Positions 35,172-43,249 of a stretch of 64,000 bases of DNA are shown piece after piece (position 1 is the stretch's first letter; each line of letters starts with the position of its first letter). Under the pieces are notes generated by a model. The model worked only from the letters and a program-made list of their open reading frames with translations. It made no database searches and was not told the origin of the DNA. This stretch comes from Chryseobacterium camelliae (GTDB lineage Bacteria; Bacteroidota; Bacteroidia; Flavobacteriales; Weeksellaceae): contig NZ_CP022986.1 of the NCBI RefSeq assembly GCF_002770595.1, forward strand, positions 248,001-312,000, read 5' to 3'. Both the position numbers and the translations under genes were made by a program.

Positions 35172-37076
35172 ATGGAACATCTGATCCCGCTTTTACAAAG
35201 AACCCCGCCTTTCAGCCTTTTGCCGGAAAGCGTGTTGCAGGAAGTCTCCGAAAGCATGCAGAAAAGAACTTTTCCTAAGGAAACACTGGCCTATCGCCAG
35301 GAAGTTACGGAAATGGAGGGCGTGGATGTGATTATGGAAGGCGAATACGAAACCTTTTTCTTCGATGCTTCCCAGAATAAAAGATGTATCGAAATTCACC
35401 ATTCACCATATTGCTTCGGAGGAATCTCAGTAGTGCTGAACAGGGTCCGTGCCTTAAAATCGGTAATAGCTAGGAAAGGAACCGTTGTGTATACGCTTCC
35501 TAAAAAAGAATTCACCGAACTCTGTAATGCGTATGAAGACTTCTTCCATTATTTTACTTCGGATTTCGGAAAGAAAATGCTGGATGAGGAATTTGCGCAC
35601 TTTGTGAAGACCCCGGCGTCGTTTGAGGAAAGTTATTTTGCGGCGGACCAGCTGTATTCCAGGAAAATAGAAAGCATTGCTTTTAAAGATATCGTTTCAT
35701 GTGCTGAAAACACGCCGATTTTTGAAGCGGCCCGGATCATGGCGAAAAACAAGGTAAGCTGTCTGTTCATCAGGCAGGAAAACAGCCGGAAAATCATTGG
35801 TTATGTAACGGATATAACCTTGCGCGACAATGTGATTGCCCAATGTATCGATCCTCAGAAAGCGGTGAAGGAAGTAATGGATAATCCCATTGTTTCCATT
35901 TCCAGCGATGCCTATCTCTACGAAGCGGTACTGATGATGTTCAAAACCAAGACCCGGTATTTACTGGTGGAAAAAGACGGCGAGATGGCAGGATTTCTTA
36001 GCAGAAATAGGTTGCTGAGCGAGCAGGCACAATCGCCGCTGGTCTTTATTCAATCGGTTAAGCAGGCCGGAACTCCGGCAGAACTCCGTAAAAAATGGCT
36101 TCAGGTTCCGGATATGATCAATCAGCTGTTGGGCCGTGGCGTTCACGGGGAAATTGCCAGCCAGATCATCACCACCATTGCCGATACCATCACCATAAAA
36201 GTAATTGAAAATGTCATTCGCCAGATCGGGAAGCCACCGGCGAAATTCGTTTTCATGGTTACAGGAAGCGAAGGACGGAAAGAGCAGACGCTGAGCACCG
36301 ATCAGGACAACGGCATCATTTACGAAGACAAGGCCAACGAACAGCGCGAAATGGTACGCGAGTACTTTCTCGATTTTGCCAAGAGGGTTTCCGATGACCT
36401 GAATACCATCGGTTTTGTATACTGCAAAGGCGAATTCATGGCCAGTAATCCGAAATGGACCCATTCGCTGTCCCACTGGAAAAGGAATTACGAAGAATGG
36501 ATCAATGAAACGATTCCTGAAAATGCAATGAAATTTTCTACCCTTTTCGACTGCCGTTATATCTACGGGGAAGAATCCATTATCAACGAATTGAAAGATT
36601 TCATACAGGACCAGCTTCGCGTTCCGAACGAAAGGTTTTTTACCTTTATTGCCAAAAATGCCCTCCAGTACGAAGCGCCTTTGACCTTTTTTAAAAGAAT
36701 CAAGACGCAGACCATCGGTAAAGCGGAAGTTTTCGACATCAAAACAGCCATGAGCCCGATTGTCGACCTGCTCAGAGTATATGCGTTAAAGAATGGGATC
36801 AATAATGAAAATACCGGCGAACGGATGAAGGAACTTCTTAATGCAGGAGTCTTTACCAAAGAACAGTACCAGGAGCTTCACCATTCGTATTACTACCTGA
36901 TGGCACTGCGTCTGAAAAACCAGGTGTATCAGATCAACATCGAAAAGAAAATGCCGGACAATTATATCGAGATCAGCCGCCTCACCAAAATCGAACGCGT
37001 GACCCTGACCGAGATTTTCAAAACCATCAGCAACTTCCAGCAGGGCATCCGGATGAAATTTACCGGAAGCCTGTAA
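35172..37076 (+). CDS. cNMP-binding, CBS-pair and DUF294 nucleotidyltransferase-like protein
   Basis: A 634-residue soluble protein with a cyclic-nucleotide-binding-like barrel (about 10-140), a pair of CBS domains (about 165-290), a DUF294 nucleotidyltransferase domain (about 310-470) with G365-S366 and D377-x-D379 (GSEGRKEQ, STDQDNG), and the DUF294 C-terminal helical domain (about 490-630). This is the GlnD-like fold family. CBS domains typically sense adenosyl ligands. The substrate is unknown. It lies 4 bp after the exonuclease and is surely cotranscribed with it. Confidence 0.88.
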   Translation: MEHLIPLLQRTPPFSLLPESVLQEVSESMQKRTFPKETLAYRQEVTEMEGVDVIMEGEYETFFFDASQNKRCIEIHHSPYCFGGISVVLNRVRALKSVIARKGTVVYTLPKKEFTELCNAYEDFFHYFTSDFGKKMLDEEFAHFVKTPASFEESYFAADQLYSRKIESIAFKDIVSCAENTPIFEAARIMAKNKVSCLFIRQENSRKIIGYVTDITLRDNVIAQCIDPQKAVKEVMDNPIVSISSDAYLYEAVLMMFKTKTRYLLVEKDGEMAGFLSRNRLLSEQAQSPLVFIQSVKQAGTPAELRKKWLQVPDMINQLLGRGVHGEIASQIITTIADTITIKVIENVIRQIGKPPAKFVFMVTGSEGRKEQTLSTDQDNGIIYEDKANEQREMVREYFLDFAKRVSDDLNTIGFVYCKGEFMASNPKWTHSLSHWKRNYEEWINETIPENAMKFSTLFDCRYIYGEESIINELKDFIQDQLRVPNERFFTFIAKNALQYEAPLTFFKRIKTQTIGKAEVFDIKTAMSPIVDLLRVYALKNGINNENTGERMKELLNAGVFTKEQYQELHHSYYYLMALRLKNQVYQINIEKKMPDNYIEISRLTKIERVTLTEIFKTISNFQQGIRMKFTGSL

Positions 37077-37098
37077 AGTTCCGATAATTAAAAATATA

Positions 37099-37887
37099 AT
37101 GATGGATGTATATTTTAAAAAACCGGACAGCCAATTGCTGTCAGATTATATTGAAGGCTTTTATCTGCTGATGAATGAAAAGGAAGATTCCGGATTTTCG
37201 TACCATACATTCCCGAATAACTTCCAGATAGTCACCTTTCTCCTCAACGGTACAGCAAGCAAAGAAGGTAATCTGATACAAGTGATGCCTTCAGGCAATC
37301 CTGTATTGGCTTATTTTACCAATCATTATACCTCGCCGATGAAGATCGAATACTTAGGAAGGGTAAAAGAACTCACCATCTATTTTAAACCGTTAGGATT
37401 GCATCAGTTTGTGTCTCACATCGAAGATTATGAACAGTTTGAAAACTTCAACCTGTTCCATGATTTTGAATCAGGTGTCCGGAACATTCTAAGTGCTGAC
37501 AATCCGGGAGAATCTTTATCAGAACTGGAAAATTATTTCATGAACAGATTTGTTTTTAAAAGATTAGATCTGATTGGAAATCTCATCAGGGAAATTGAAT
37601 ACCTCGATATGGCATCCCTGTCGCTGAAATATAATATTTCAAGGCAATACATCAATAGTTTGTTTCACCGCTATCTGGGAAAGTCTCCGCGGGATTTTAA
37701 ACGGGTCCAGAGATTCATACAGTCTGCAAAGAGCAAAGAAATAAATTTAACTCATAAAGGACTCGATGCCTCTTTCTATGACCAGTCGCATTTCTCAAAA
37801 GAAATCAGGAATATAACCGGTTATCAGCCCAAATTATTCTTTAAAAATATACATTTTATGACCTCCAATCCATGGATGCTGGTCTGA
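37099..37887 (+). CDS. AraC-family transcriptional regulator
   Basis: A 262-residue protein with an N-terminal ligand-type domain (about 5-150; YHTFPNNFQIVTFLLNG, VKELTIYFKPLGLHQF) and a C-terminal HTH (about 165-255; LSLKYNISRQYINSLFHRYL, FYDQSHFSKEIRNITGYQP). It starts 22 bp after the DUF294 gene but need not share its function. The target is unknown. Confidence 0.85.
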   Translation: MMDVYFKKPDSQLLSDYIEGFYLLMNEKEDSGFSYHTFPNNFQIVTFLLNGTASKEGNLIQVMPSGNPVLAYFTNHYTSPMKIEYLGRVKELTIYFKPLGLHQFVSHIEDYEQFENFNLFHDFESGVRNILSADNPGESLSELENYFMNRFVFKRLDLIGNLIREIEYLDMASLSLKYNISRQYINSLFHRYLGKSPRDFKRVQRFIQSAKSKEINLTHKGLDASFYDQSHFSKEIRNITGYQPKLFFKNIHFMTSNPWMLV

Positions 37888-37945
37888 GTTTACATGTATA
37901 CAATTTTCATTATACCATTTAAAGCAATTTTGCATAAAAAATCTT

Positions 37946-38608
37946 ATGAAAAAATTACTGGCCTTTATTATTTGCCTCACCGTTTTGGGTTGTGCTTCCC
38001 GTAATATGTCTGAAAATGAAAAGGCGTCTGTGCTGAAAGAACTGAAATATATCTCTGAGATAGATCAGAAATATTCAGGAATTCCGCCTAAAGAACTTAT
38101 GTAAAAGTATGGTGAAGAAAAAGGATGGCAGGTTTTTATCAGCAAAAGAGATAGTGTAGGGAACAATAATCAGGAGAGAATCAAGAAACTTTATGACCGT
38201 TACGGCTATCTGGGCTTTGATAAGGTAGGATCAAACGAAACCGACTTCTGGATTTCAATACAGCATGCGGATAATGATGTTGAATTCCAGAAGAAGATGA
38301 TGAAAGCTTTAAAAAAAGAAATCAGGAGAAACAATGCCCCCAAGTTACATTATGCCATGCTCGAAGACCGGATTGCCATCAATACCGATCAGAAACAGAG
38401 ATTCGGTTCGCAGGTGGCCTATAACAAATTAGGACAGGCCGTTCCTAAAAACGGACTTACCGACAGTGCCCATGTAGAGCAGCTTAGAAAAGAATATGAT
38501 ATGCCGTCCTTTAAAAAGTATTACAATGATATGACCATCATGCATTATGAAATGAATAAAGAGAGCCTTAATAAAAAGGGGATTCATGAGCCTCAGCTTT
38601 ATAAATAG
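37946..38608 (+). pseudogene. Lipoprotein gene (DUF6624-like) interrupted by an in-frame TAA
   Basis: Reading from ATG 37946, a lipoprotein signal (KKLLAFIICLTVLGC) is followed by a mature part up to codon 52. Codon 53 (38102-38104) is TAA. The same frame continues without shift to 38608 (KYGEEKGWQVFISKRDSVG ... YAMLEDRIAINTDQKQRFGS), giving 220 codons in all. The downstream part has features I recall from DUF6624 proteins (FQ..., LEDRI, GSQV-YN). One base change (CAA or AAA to TAA) explains the break; PPKELM-x-KYGEEKG would be restored. An internal ATG at 38297 could make only a C-terminal piece. Either a recent loss of function or a sequencing error. Confidence 0.8.
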
Positions 38609-38703
38609 CTGGGTTAAAATATTCAAAGCACTTTAATTATAATTCCACAATATCATCCTGTAACAATTCAAAAGGTTTCTTCACTAATCATTAAAACAAA
38701 CCT

Positions 38704-39429
38704 ATGAAATTGTTAAAACTCCTTCCTCTATTGCTGTTTTTGCAGCCGGCCTTTTCAAATGCCCAGCAGACCCTTCAGACCCCGGAAAAAAATGAGGTCG
38801 ATCGCACTTTGATCAAAAACGAAAACTATTCCATGGTTTGGTATGCGATGAAAGATACGGCAAAAGTGGAAATCGGAAAAGTAGATATCCGGATTCTGAA
38901 GTCAGGCAAGAATATTACAGTCAGTTCCACGGTTAAAATGAAGGATATGCCGGACTGGAAAGATGAAACCATAGCGCAATTCTCGAATTTTGCCCCGGTG
39001 AAACATACGTCTTTCAATGTTCAGCGCGATATGCTGCTGGATTTCGAAAAGAAAAACACCGTGACAGGTTATTACCTCGATAAGACGAAAAATAACCGTA
39101 CCGAAATCAATGAAACTACAGAAGGAAAATTCTTCGACAGCAATCTGTATATCCAGCTGATCCGCTGGCTGCCGCTGAAGGAAGGCTATACCACCGAAAT
39201 GGCCATCTTCGATTACAATCCGGCCTCGGGAAAAGGCATTATGAAAGCTTATGTTACCGGAACAAAAAAAGGAACGTATAAAAACAAGCAGGTCTGGATC
39301 GTTTCCGTAACAGATGATATCTCTCAGAAAAAAGCAGTAAGCACCTATTTCATCGACAGCAAAACCCGTGAACTTCTGAAACAGGAAATAGACATGGGGG
39401 CGAGAAAAATGGTAATGGAAAGATTATAG
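38704..39429 (+). CDS. Secreted protein of unknown function, DUF3108-like
   Basis: A 241-residue protein with a signal peptide ending near SNAQQ (residue 22). The mature part is beta-rich, with repeated strand patterns (KVEIGKVDIRILKSGKNITV, WIVSVTDDISQKKAVSTYFI) that resemble the lipocalin-like/DUF3108 fold of periplasmic proteins. There are no obvious catalytic residues. It stands alone, with a terminator 17 bp after the stop. Confidence 0.65.
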   Translation: MKLLKLLPLLLFLQPAFSNAQQTLQTPEKNEVDRTLIKNENYSMVWYAMKDTAKVEIGKVDIRILKSGKNITVSSTVKMKDMPDWKDETIAQFSNFAPVKHTSFNVQRDMLLDFEKKNTVTGYYLDKTKNNRTEINETTEGKFFDSNLYIQLIRWLPLKEGYTTEMAIFDYNPASGKGIMKAYVTGTKKGTYKNKQVWIVSVTDDISQKKAVSTYFIDSKTRELLKQEIDMGARKMVMERL

Positions 39430-39446
39430 TTCCTTATTATTAATAC

Positions 39447-39485
39447 AAAACCCTTTTAGCATTCAAAATGTTGAAAGGGTTTTTT
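39447..39485 (+). terminator. Terminator after the DUF3108-like gene
   Basis: AAAACCCTTTTAGCATT pairs with AATGTTGAAAGGGTTTT through a CAA-type loop, followed by Ts. It can serve both strands, though the minus-strand araR gene ends about 150 bp away. Confidence 0.85.
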
Positions 39486-39530
39486 ATGGTAAGCTTTTCA
39501 AATAAATCTGAATGAAGTTTGAAAAAACCT

Positions 39531-39632
39531 AAAAGCTTTTAATTAAGCAATTTGAAAATCAGAGATTGTACAGACTTCTATTTTATGGTTTTATTATGCA
39601 GGATAAAGATCTTTTGTTTCTTTTGTGGTTAA
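39531..39632. repeat. Intergenic repeat, copy 4 (decayed, CACAAAAG family)
   Basis: AAAAGCTTTTAATTAAGCAA at the left and ATCTTTTGTTTCTTTTGTGG-TTAA at the right. It ends just before the 3' end of the minus-strand araR gene. Only the right terminus is well kept. Confidence 0.5.
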
Positions 39633-39636
39633 AAAA

Positions 39637-40326
39637 TTACATTTTAAACATAAATCCCTGGGAAATATTTTTGTTGTATTTTTTCTCATCGAAACGGTAA
39701 AGGAAAGACCCTTTTTTGGAAGACGTCATATCTTTTTCGTCCGTTTTCACCAGGATATCCATTCCGTTGATCTTGCTGGTAAAATTCCGTTTATCGAAGG
39801 TCTCACTGAAAATCGCTTCATAAAGGTTCTGAAGGTCTTTCATGGTGAACTTTTCAGGCAGCAGCTCGAACCCGATCGGCCGGGTGGAAGCCCGCCTTCT
39901 CAGCCTTAGGACCGCATCTTTAACCATTTCGTTATGGTCGAAAATAAGATTCGGTGCGTTCTGGAGTTCAAACCACTGGGCATTGTAGTTTTCATTGATG
40001 TGGAGGTCTTTTTCAATGTGGATGAGAGCATAATAGGAAATTGAAATGATACGGGCTGTTGGCTCTCTTTGGACTTCAGTATAGGAATTCAGCTGTTCCA
40101 GATAAATATTTTCCAGGCCGGTAAGGGTATGAAGGACCCTTTGAGCCGCATCATCAGCGGTTTCTTCGTTCCCGACAAACCCGCCCATCAGCGACCATTC
40201 TCCCAGCTGGGGTTCAAAATTCCTCTTGACCAGCAGAATTTTGAGATCCTCACCGTCAAATCCGAATATAATACAGTCTACAGCGACCAGATGTCTGGGA
40301 TATTGGGAATAATCTTGTTCCATCAT
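39637..40326 (-). CDS. araR: Nudix-type transcriptional repressor AraR (NrtR family)
   Basis: A 229-residue cytoplasmic protein with an N-terminal Nudix domain (about 8-145) and a C-terminal winged helix (about 150-225, FTMKDLQNLYEAIF). The Nudix box is degenerate: GGFVGNEETADDAAQRVLHT lacks the catalytic REUxEE glutamates, so the domain is a sensor, not a hydrolase. This layout is that of AraR from Bacteroides, where L-arabinose releases the repressor from ara promoters. A palindrome identical in type to those before araB, GH3 and GH30 lies in its own upstream region (40373-40391), supporting autoregulation. A start at 40326 or 40323 is possible. NrtR or another sugar as ligand is less likely here. 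Confidence 0.85.
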   Translation of the reverse strand: MMEQDYSQYPRHLVAVDCIIFGFDGEDLKILLVKRNFEPQLGEWSLMGGFVGNEETADDAAQRVLHTLTGLENIYLEQLNSYTEVQREPTARIISISYYALIHIEKDLHINENYNAQWFELQNAPNLIFDHNEMVKDAVLRLRRRASTRPIGFELLPEKFTMKDLQNLYEAIFSETFDKRNFTSKINGMDILVKTDEKDMTSSKKGSFLYRFDEKKYNKNISQGFMFKM

Positions 40327-40337
40327 ATTATTTTATA

Positions 40338-40391
40338 CAAAGATAAAGCTTTTGTAAGTTAAGATTTTATATAAATGTATTTTTTACACTT
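40338..40391 (-). promoter_or_regulatory. Predicted autoregulatory AraR operator and araR promoter (site D)
   Basis: On the minus strand AAGTGTAAAAAATACATTT (40391-40373) has the same half-sites as sites A and C. The -7 box TATCTTTG is at 40345-40338, 12 bp before the araR start. The gap of 27 bp between operator and -7 box is larger than at sites A-C (15-16 bp). Confidence 0.65.
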
Positions 40392-40846
40392 GTCAACAAA
40401 AATTTAGAATCGGTTAGAAACGGTTTTACAGAATGATTTTGGGAATTTATTTGTTGCCTCCACCTGATGAAATTACCAGTAAAAACATTAAATCAGTATG
40501 AACGCAATGTTAAAATTATGTTAAAGTTTAACATTTGAATATTTTAAAAATCAGCAGAATACTTTTGAAGCCTTAATCTTAAAAATACGATAAGTAATTC
40601 AGGTATTTTTTAAATATTTGAAAGCAATCTTCCGTATTCATTTTATATACAGTCAATTTTAGCTCATTACCATGATCTCATCATTGCTTTCTAATCTTAT
40701 TTTTTATGATAAGGTGAAGCTGCAAAAATGCTGTTAACACCTTTTTTCGAGCCTTTAATTTTTCCTGTAACTAACAGAGATTAGTCTATTGTTTTGTATG
40801 TAGATTCTTTCTGCTATTTTTAGAAATGTTGAAATAACATTTATTT
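40392..40846. other. Intergenic region upstream of GH127, no gene seen
   Basis: AT-rich, without open frames or strong repeats. A possible GH127 promoter is TTTTG at about 40792-40796, an 18-bp spacer, and TATTTTTA at 40815-40822, 25 bp before the GH127 start. Confidence 0.5.
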
Positions 40847-43225
40847 ATGAACAAAAAAGCACTGATTTTATTCCTTGGTTACACTACATTTTCATTCGGT
40901 CAGGCAGGCCGTCAAGTCAGTTATTTTCCACTGAATACCGTGCAATTGACAGAAAGTGTCTTCAACAAAGCCATGCAGGCGGACAAAGGATACATCATGG
41001 CGATGGAACCGGACCGGTTGCTGGCGCCTTACCTGAAAGAGGCCGGCCTTTCTGCTAAAGCCGTGAATTATCCCAACTGGGAAAATACAGGACTGGACGG
41101 ACATATCGGCGGGCATTATCTTTCAGCGCTCGCACTGATGTATGCTTCCACGGGCGATGCCAAAGTAAAGCAGCGTCTCGACTATATGATCGATGAGCTT
41201 GAACGTTGCCAGAAAGCTTCAGGGAACGGCTATGTTTCCGGGGTTCCGAACGGTAAAAAGATCTGGAACGAAATTGCACAGGGAAACATCCGGGCTTCCG
41301 GCTTCGGACTGAATGACCGTTGGGTACCTTTATACAATATCCACAAAACCTATTCCGGACTGCGGGATGCCTACTGGTATGCAGGAAGTGAAAAGGCAAA
41401 AGAGATGCTGATACGATCAACGGACTGGATGGCCAATGAAGTATCCGGCCTTTCCGACGAACAGATCCAGGATATGCTCCGAAGCGAGCACGGCGGATTA
41501 AATGAAGTCTTTGCTGATGTTTACGATATTACTAAAAATAAAAAATACCTTCAGCTGGCGCACCGGTTTTCGCATCAGGCGATCCTGAACCCTTTGCTGA
41601 GTGGTGAAGATAAACTCACGGGAATCCACGCCAATACGCAAATCCCGAAAGTCATCGGCTATAAACGCATTGCCGATCTTGAACATAATGCTTCCTGGAA
41701 TGCCGCGACCGATTTTTTCTGGCACAACGTCACTGAAAAAAGGTCTTCCGTCATCGGAGGGAACAGCGTAAGCGAGCATTTCAATCCGGTCAATGATTTC
41801 AGCAGTATGATTAAAAGCATTGAAGGTCCTGAAACCTGCAATACTTATAATATGCTGAAGCTGACAGGACAGCTGTTTGCCACTCAGCCCAAATCCTATT
41901 ATATGGATTATTACGAGCGGGCACTGTACAACCACATCCTGTCCACGGAAAATCATGACAAAGGCGGCTTCGTGTATTTCACACCGATGCGTCCCGGACA
42001 TTACCGGGTGTATTCGCAGCCGCAGACCAGCTTCTGGTGCTGTGTCGGTTCGGGAATGGAAAATCACGCCAAATACGGCGAAATGATCTACGCCCATACG
42101 GATAAAGACCTGTACGTAAACCTTTTTATTCCATCCGTTCTGAAATGGGCGGAAAAAAAAATGGTGTTGAAGCAGGAAAACAGCTTTCCACAGAATCCTT
42201 CCACAAAATTAATCTTTGAAGTCGCTCCGAAATCCGAAATCAACCTTAAGCTGAGAGCGCCGGAATGGACGAATGCTTCACAGATCATGATCTCCGTCAA
42301 TTCAAAGAATATAAATATACCTGTTGATGCCGACGGCTATATCAATATCAACAGGAAATGGAAAAAAGGCGATGCCGTAGAAATGAAAATGCCGATGCAC
42401 CTTACCGCAGAGCAGCTGCCGGACCAGTCGGATTATTATGCTTTTAAATACGGTCCTGTAGTTTTAGCGGCACCTTACGGAAAAGAAAACCAGCAGGGAC
42501 TTCTGGCTGATGACAGCCGCGGCGGGCATATTGCCCACGGTCCGCAGATTCCTTTAAACGAAATTCCTGTGATTGAAGGCAATGCTTCGGAAGTGCTCAA
42601 TCACGTTCAGCCGGTAAACGGTACAAATCTTTCGTTCAGCATCAACGGATTATATCCTTCCGATAAGTTCGGGAAAGGGCTTCAGCTGGTTCCGTTTTAC
42701 ACCATTCAGGAAGAACGCTACATCCTTTACTGGCCGCAGGCAGACCGGGACAAGATACAGGCCGTACAAAAACAAAGAATGCAGGAAGAAGCCGAAACCA
42801 GAAAGCTTGACCTGATTACCGCCGATAAAATCCAGCTGGGCGAACAGCAGCCGGAATCCGATCATTTCTTTGAAAGCAAAGATTCCAACACGGGATATAT
42901 GGAAGACCGCCATTTTCGTGATGCCAAAGGCTGGTTCAGCTACCGCATGAAGAATCCCGGAAAAAATGCAGCCTTCCTGTATGTTCTGTACTTCGACAAC
43001 AATGCCGGACGTACACTGAATGCCGAGATCAATGGTAAAAAAATCGTCGTTAAAAAATTGGAAGGTAAAGCCGGGAATGCACCGCAGTATCTGCTTCTAC
43101 CGGTACCGGATTCTGATAAAAACAAAGAAAGCCTCACGGTAAAATTCTCTGCAGATGATCAGGCCATGACCTCAAGGATCATTGAAGTCCGTCTTCTCAC
43201 CCAAAACTATGAACCGATTAAGTAA
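40847..43225 (+). CDS. GH127 beta-L-arabinofuranosidase-type enzyme (former DUF1680)
   Basis: A 792-residue protein with a signal peptide (cleaved near FSFGQ). The (alpha/alpha)6 barrel covers about 25-430. Catalytic metal-site residues are all present: E329 and C331 in GPETCNTYNML, and C398-C399 in SFWCCVGSGMENH, the family's Zn-Cys cluster with the Cys nucleophile. C-terminal beta domains follow, with an extra module after about 640. The family removes beta-L-arabinofuranose; some relatives (GH146 and others) share the fold, so the exact linkage is open. It is followed by an acetylesterase after 24 bp. It lies divergently from araR. Confidence 0.87.
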   Translation: MNKKALILFLGYTTFSFGQAGRQVSYFPLNTVQLTESVFNKAMQADKGYIMAMEPDRLLAPYLKEAGLSAKAVNYPNWENTGLDGHIGGHYLSALALMYASTGDAKVKQRLDYMIDELERCQKASGNGYVSGVPNGKKIWNEIAQGNIRASGFGLNDRWVPLYNIHKTYSGLRDAYWYAGSEKAKEMLIRSTDWMANEVSGLSDEQIQDMLRSEHGGLNEVFADVYDITKNKKYLQLAHRFSHQAILNPLLSGEDKLTGIHANTQIPKVIGYKRIADLEHNASWNAATDFFWHNVTEKRSSVIGGNSVSEHFNPVNDFSSMIKSIEGPETCNTYNMLKLTGQLFATQPKSYYMDYYERALYNHILSTENHDKGGFVYFTPMRPGHYRVYSQPQTSFWCCVGSGMENHAKYGEMIYAHTDKDLYVNLFIPSVLKWAEKKMVLKQENSFPQNPSTKLIFEVAPKSEINLKLRAPEWTNASQIMISVNSKNINIPVDADGYININRKWKKGDAVEMKMPMHLTAEQLPDQSDYYAFKYGPVVLAAPYGKENQQGLLADDSRGGHIAHGPQIPLNEIPVIEGNASEVLNHVQPVNGTNLSFSINGLYPSDKFGKGLQLVPFYTIQEERYILYWPQADRDKIQAVQKQRMQEEAETRKLDLITADKIQLGEQQPESDHFFESKDSNTGYMEDRHFRDAKGWFSYRMKNPGKNAAFLYVLYFDNNAGRTLNAEINGKKIVVKKLEGKAGNAPQYLLLPVPDSDKNKESLTVKFSADDQAMTSRIIEVRLLTQNYEPIK

Positions 43226-43249
43226 ATTGAATAACAGATCATATCTTCT

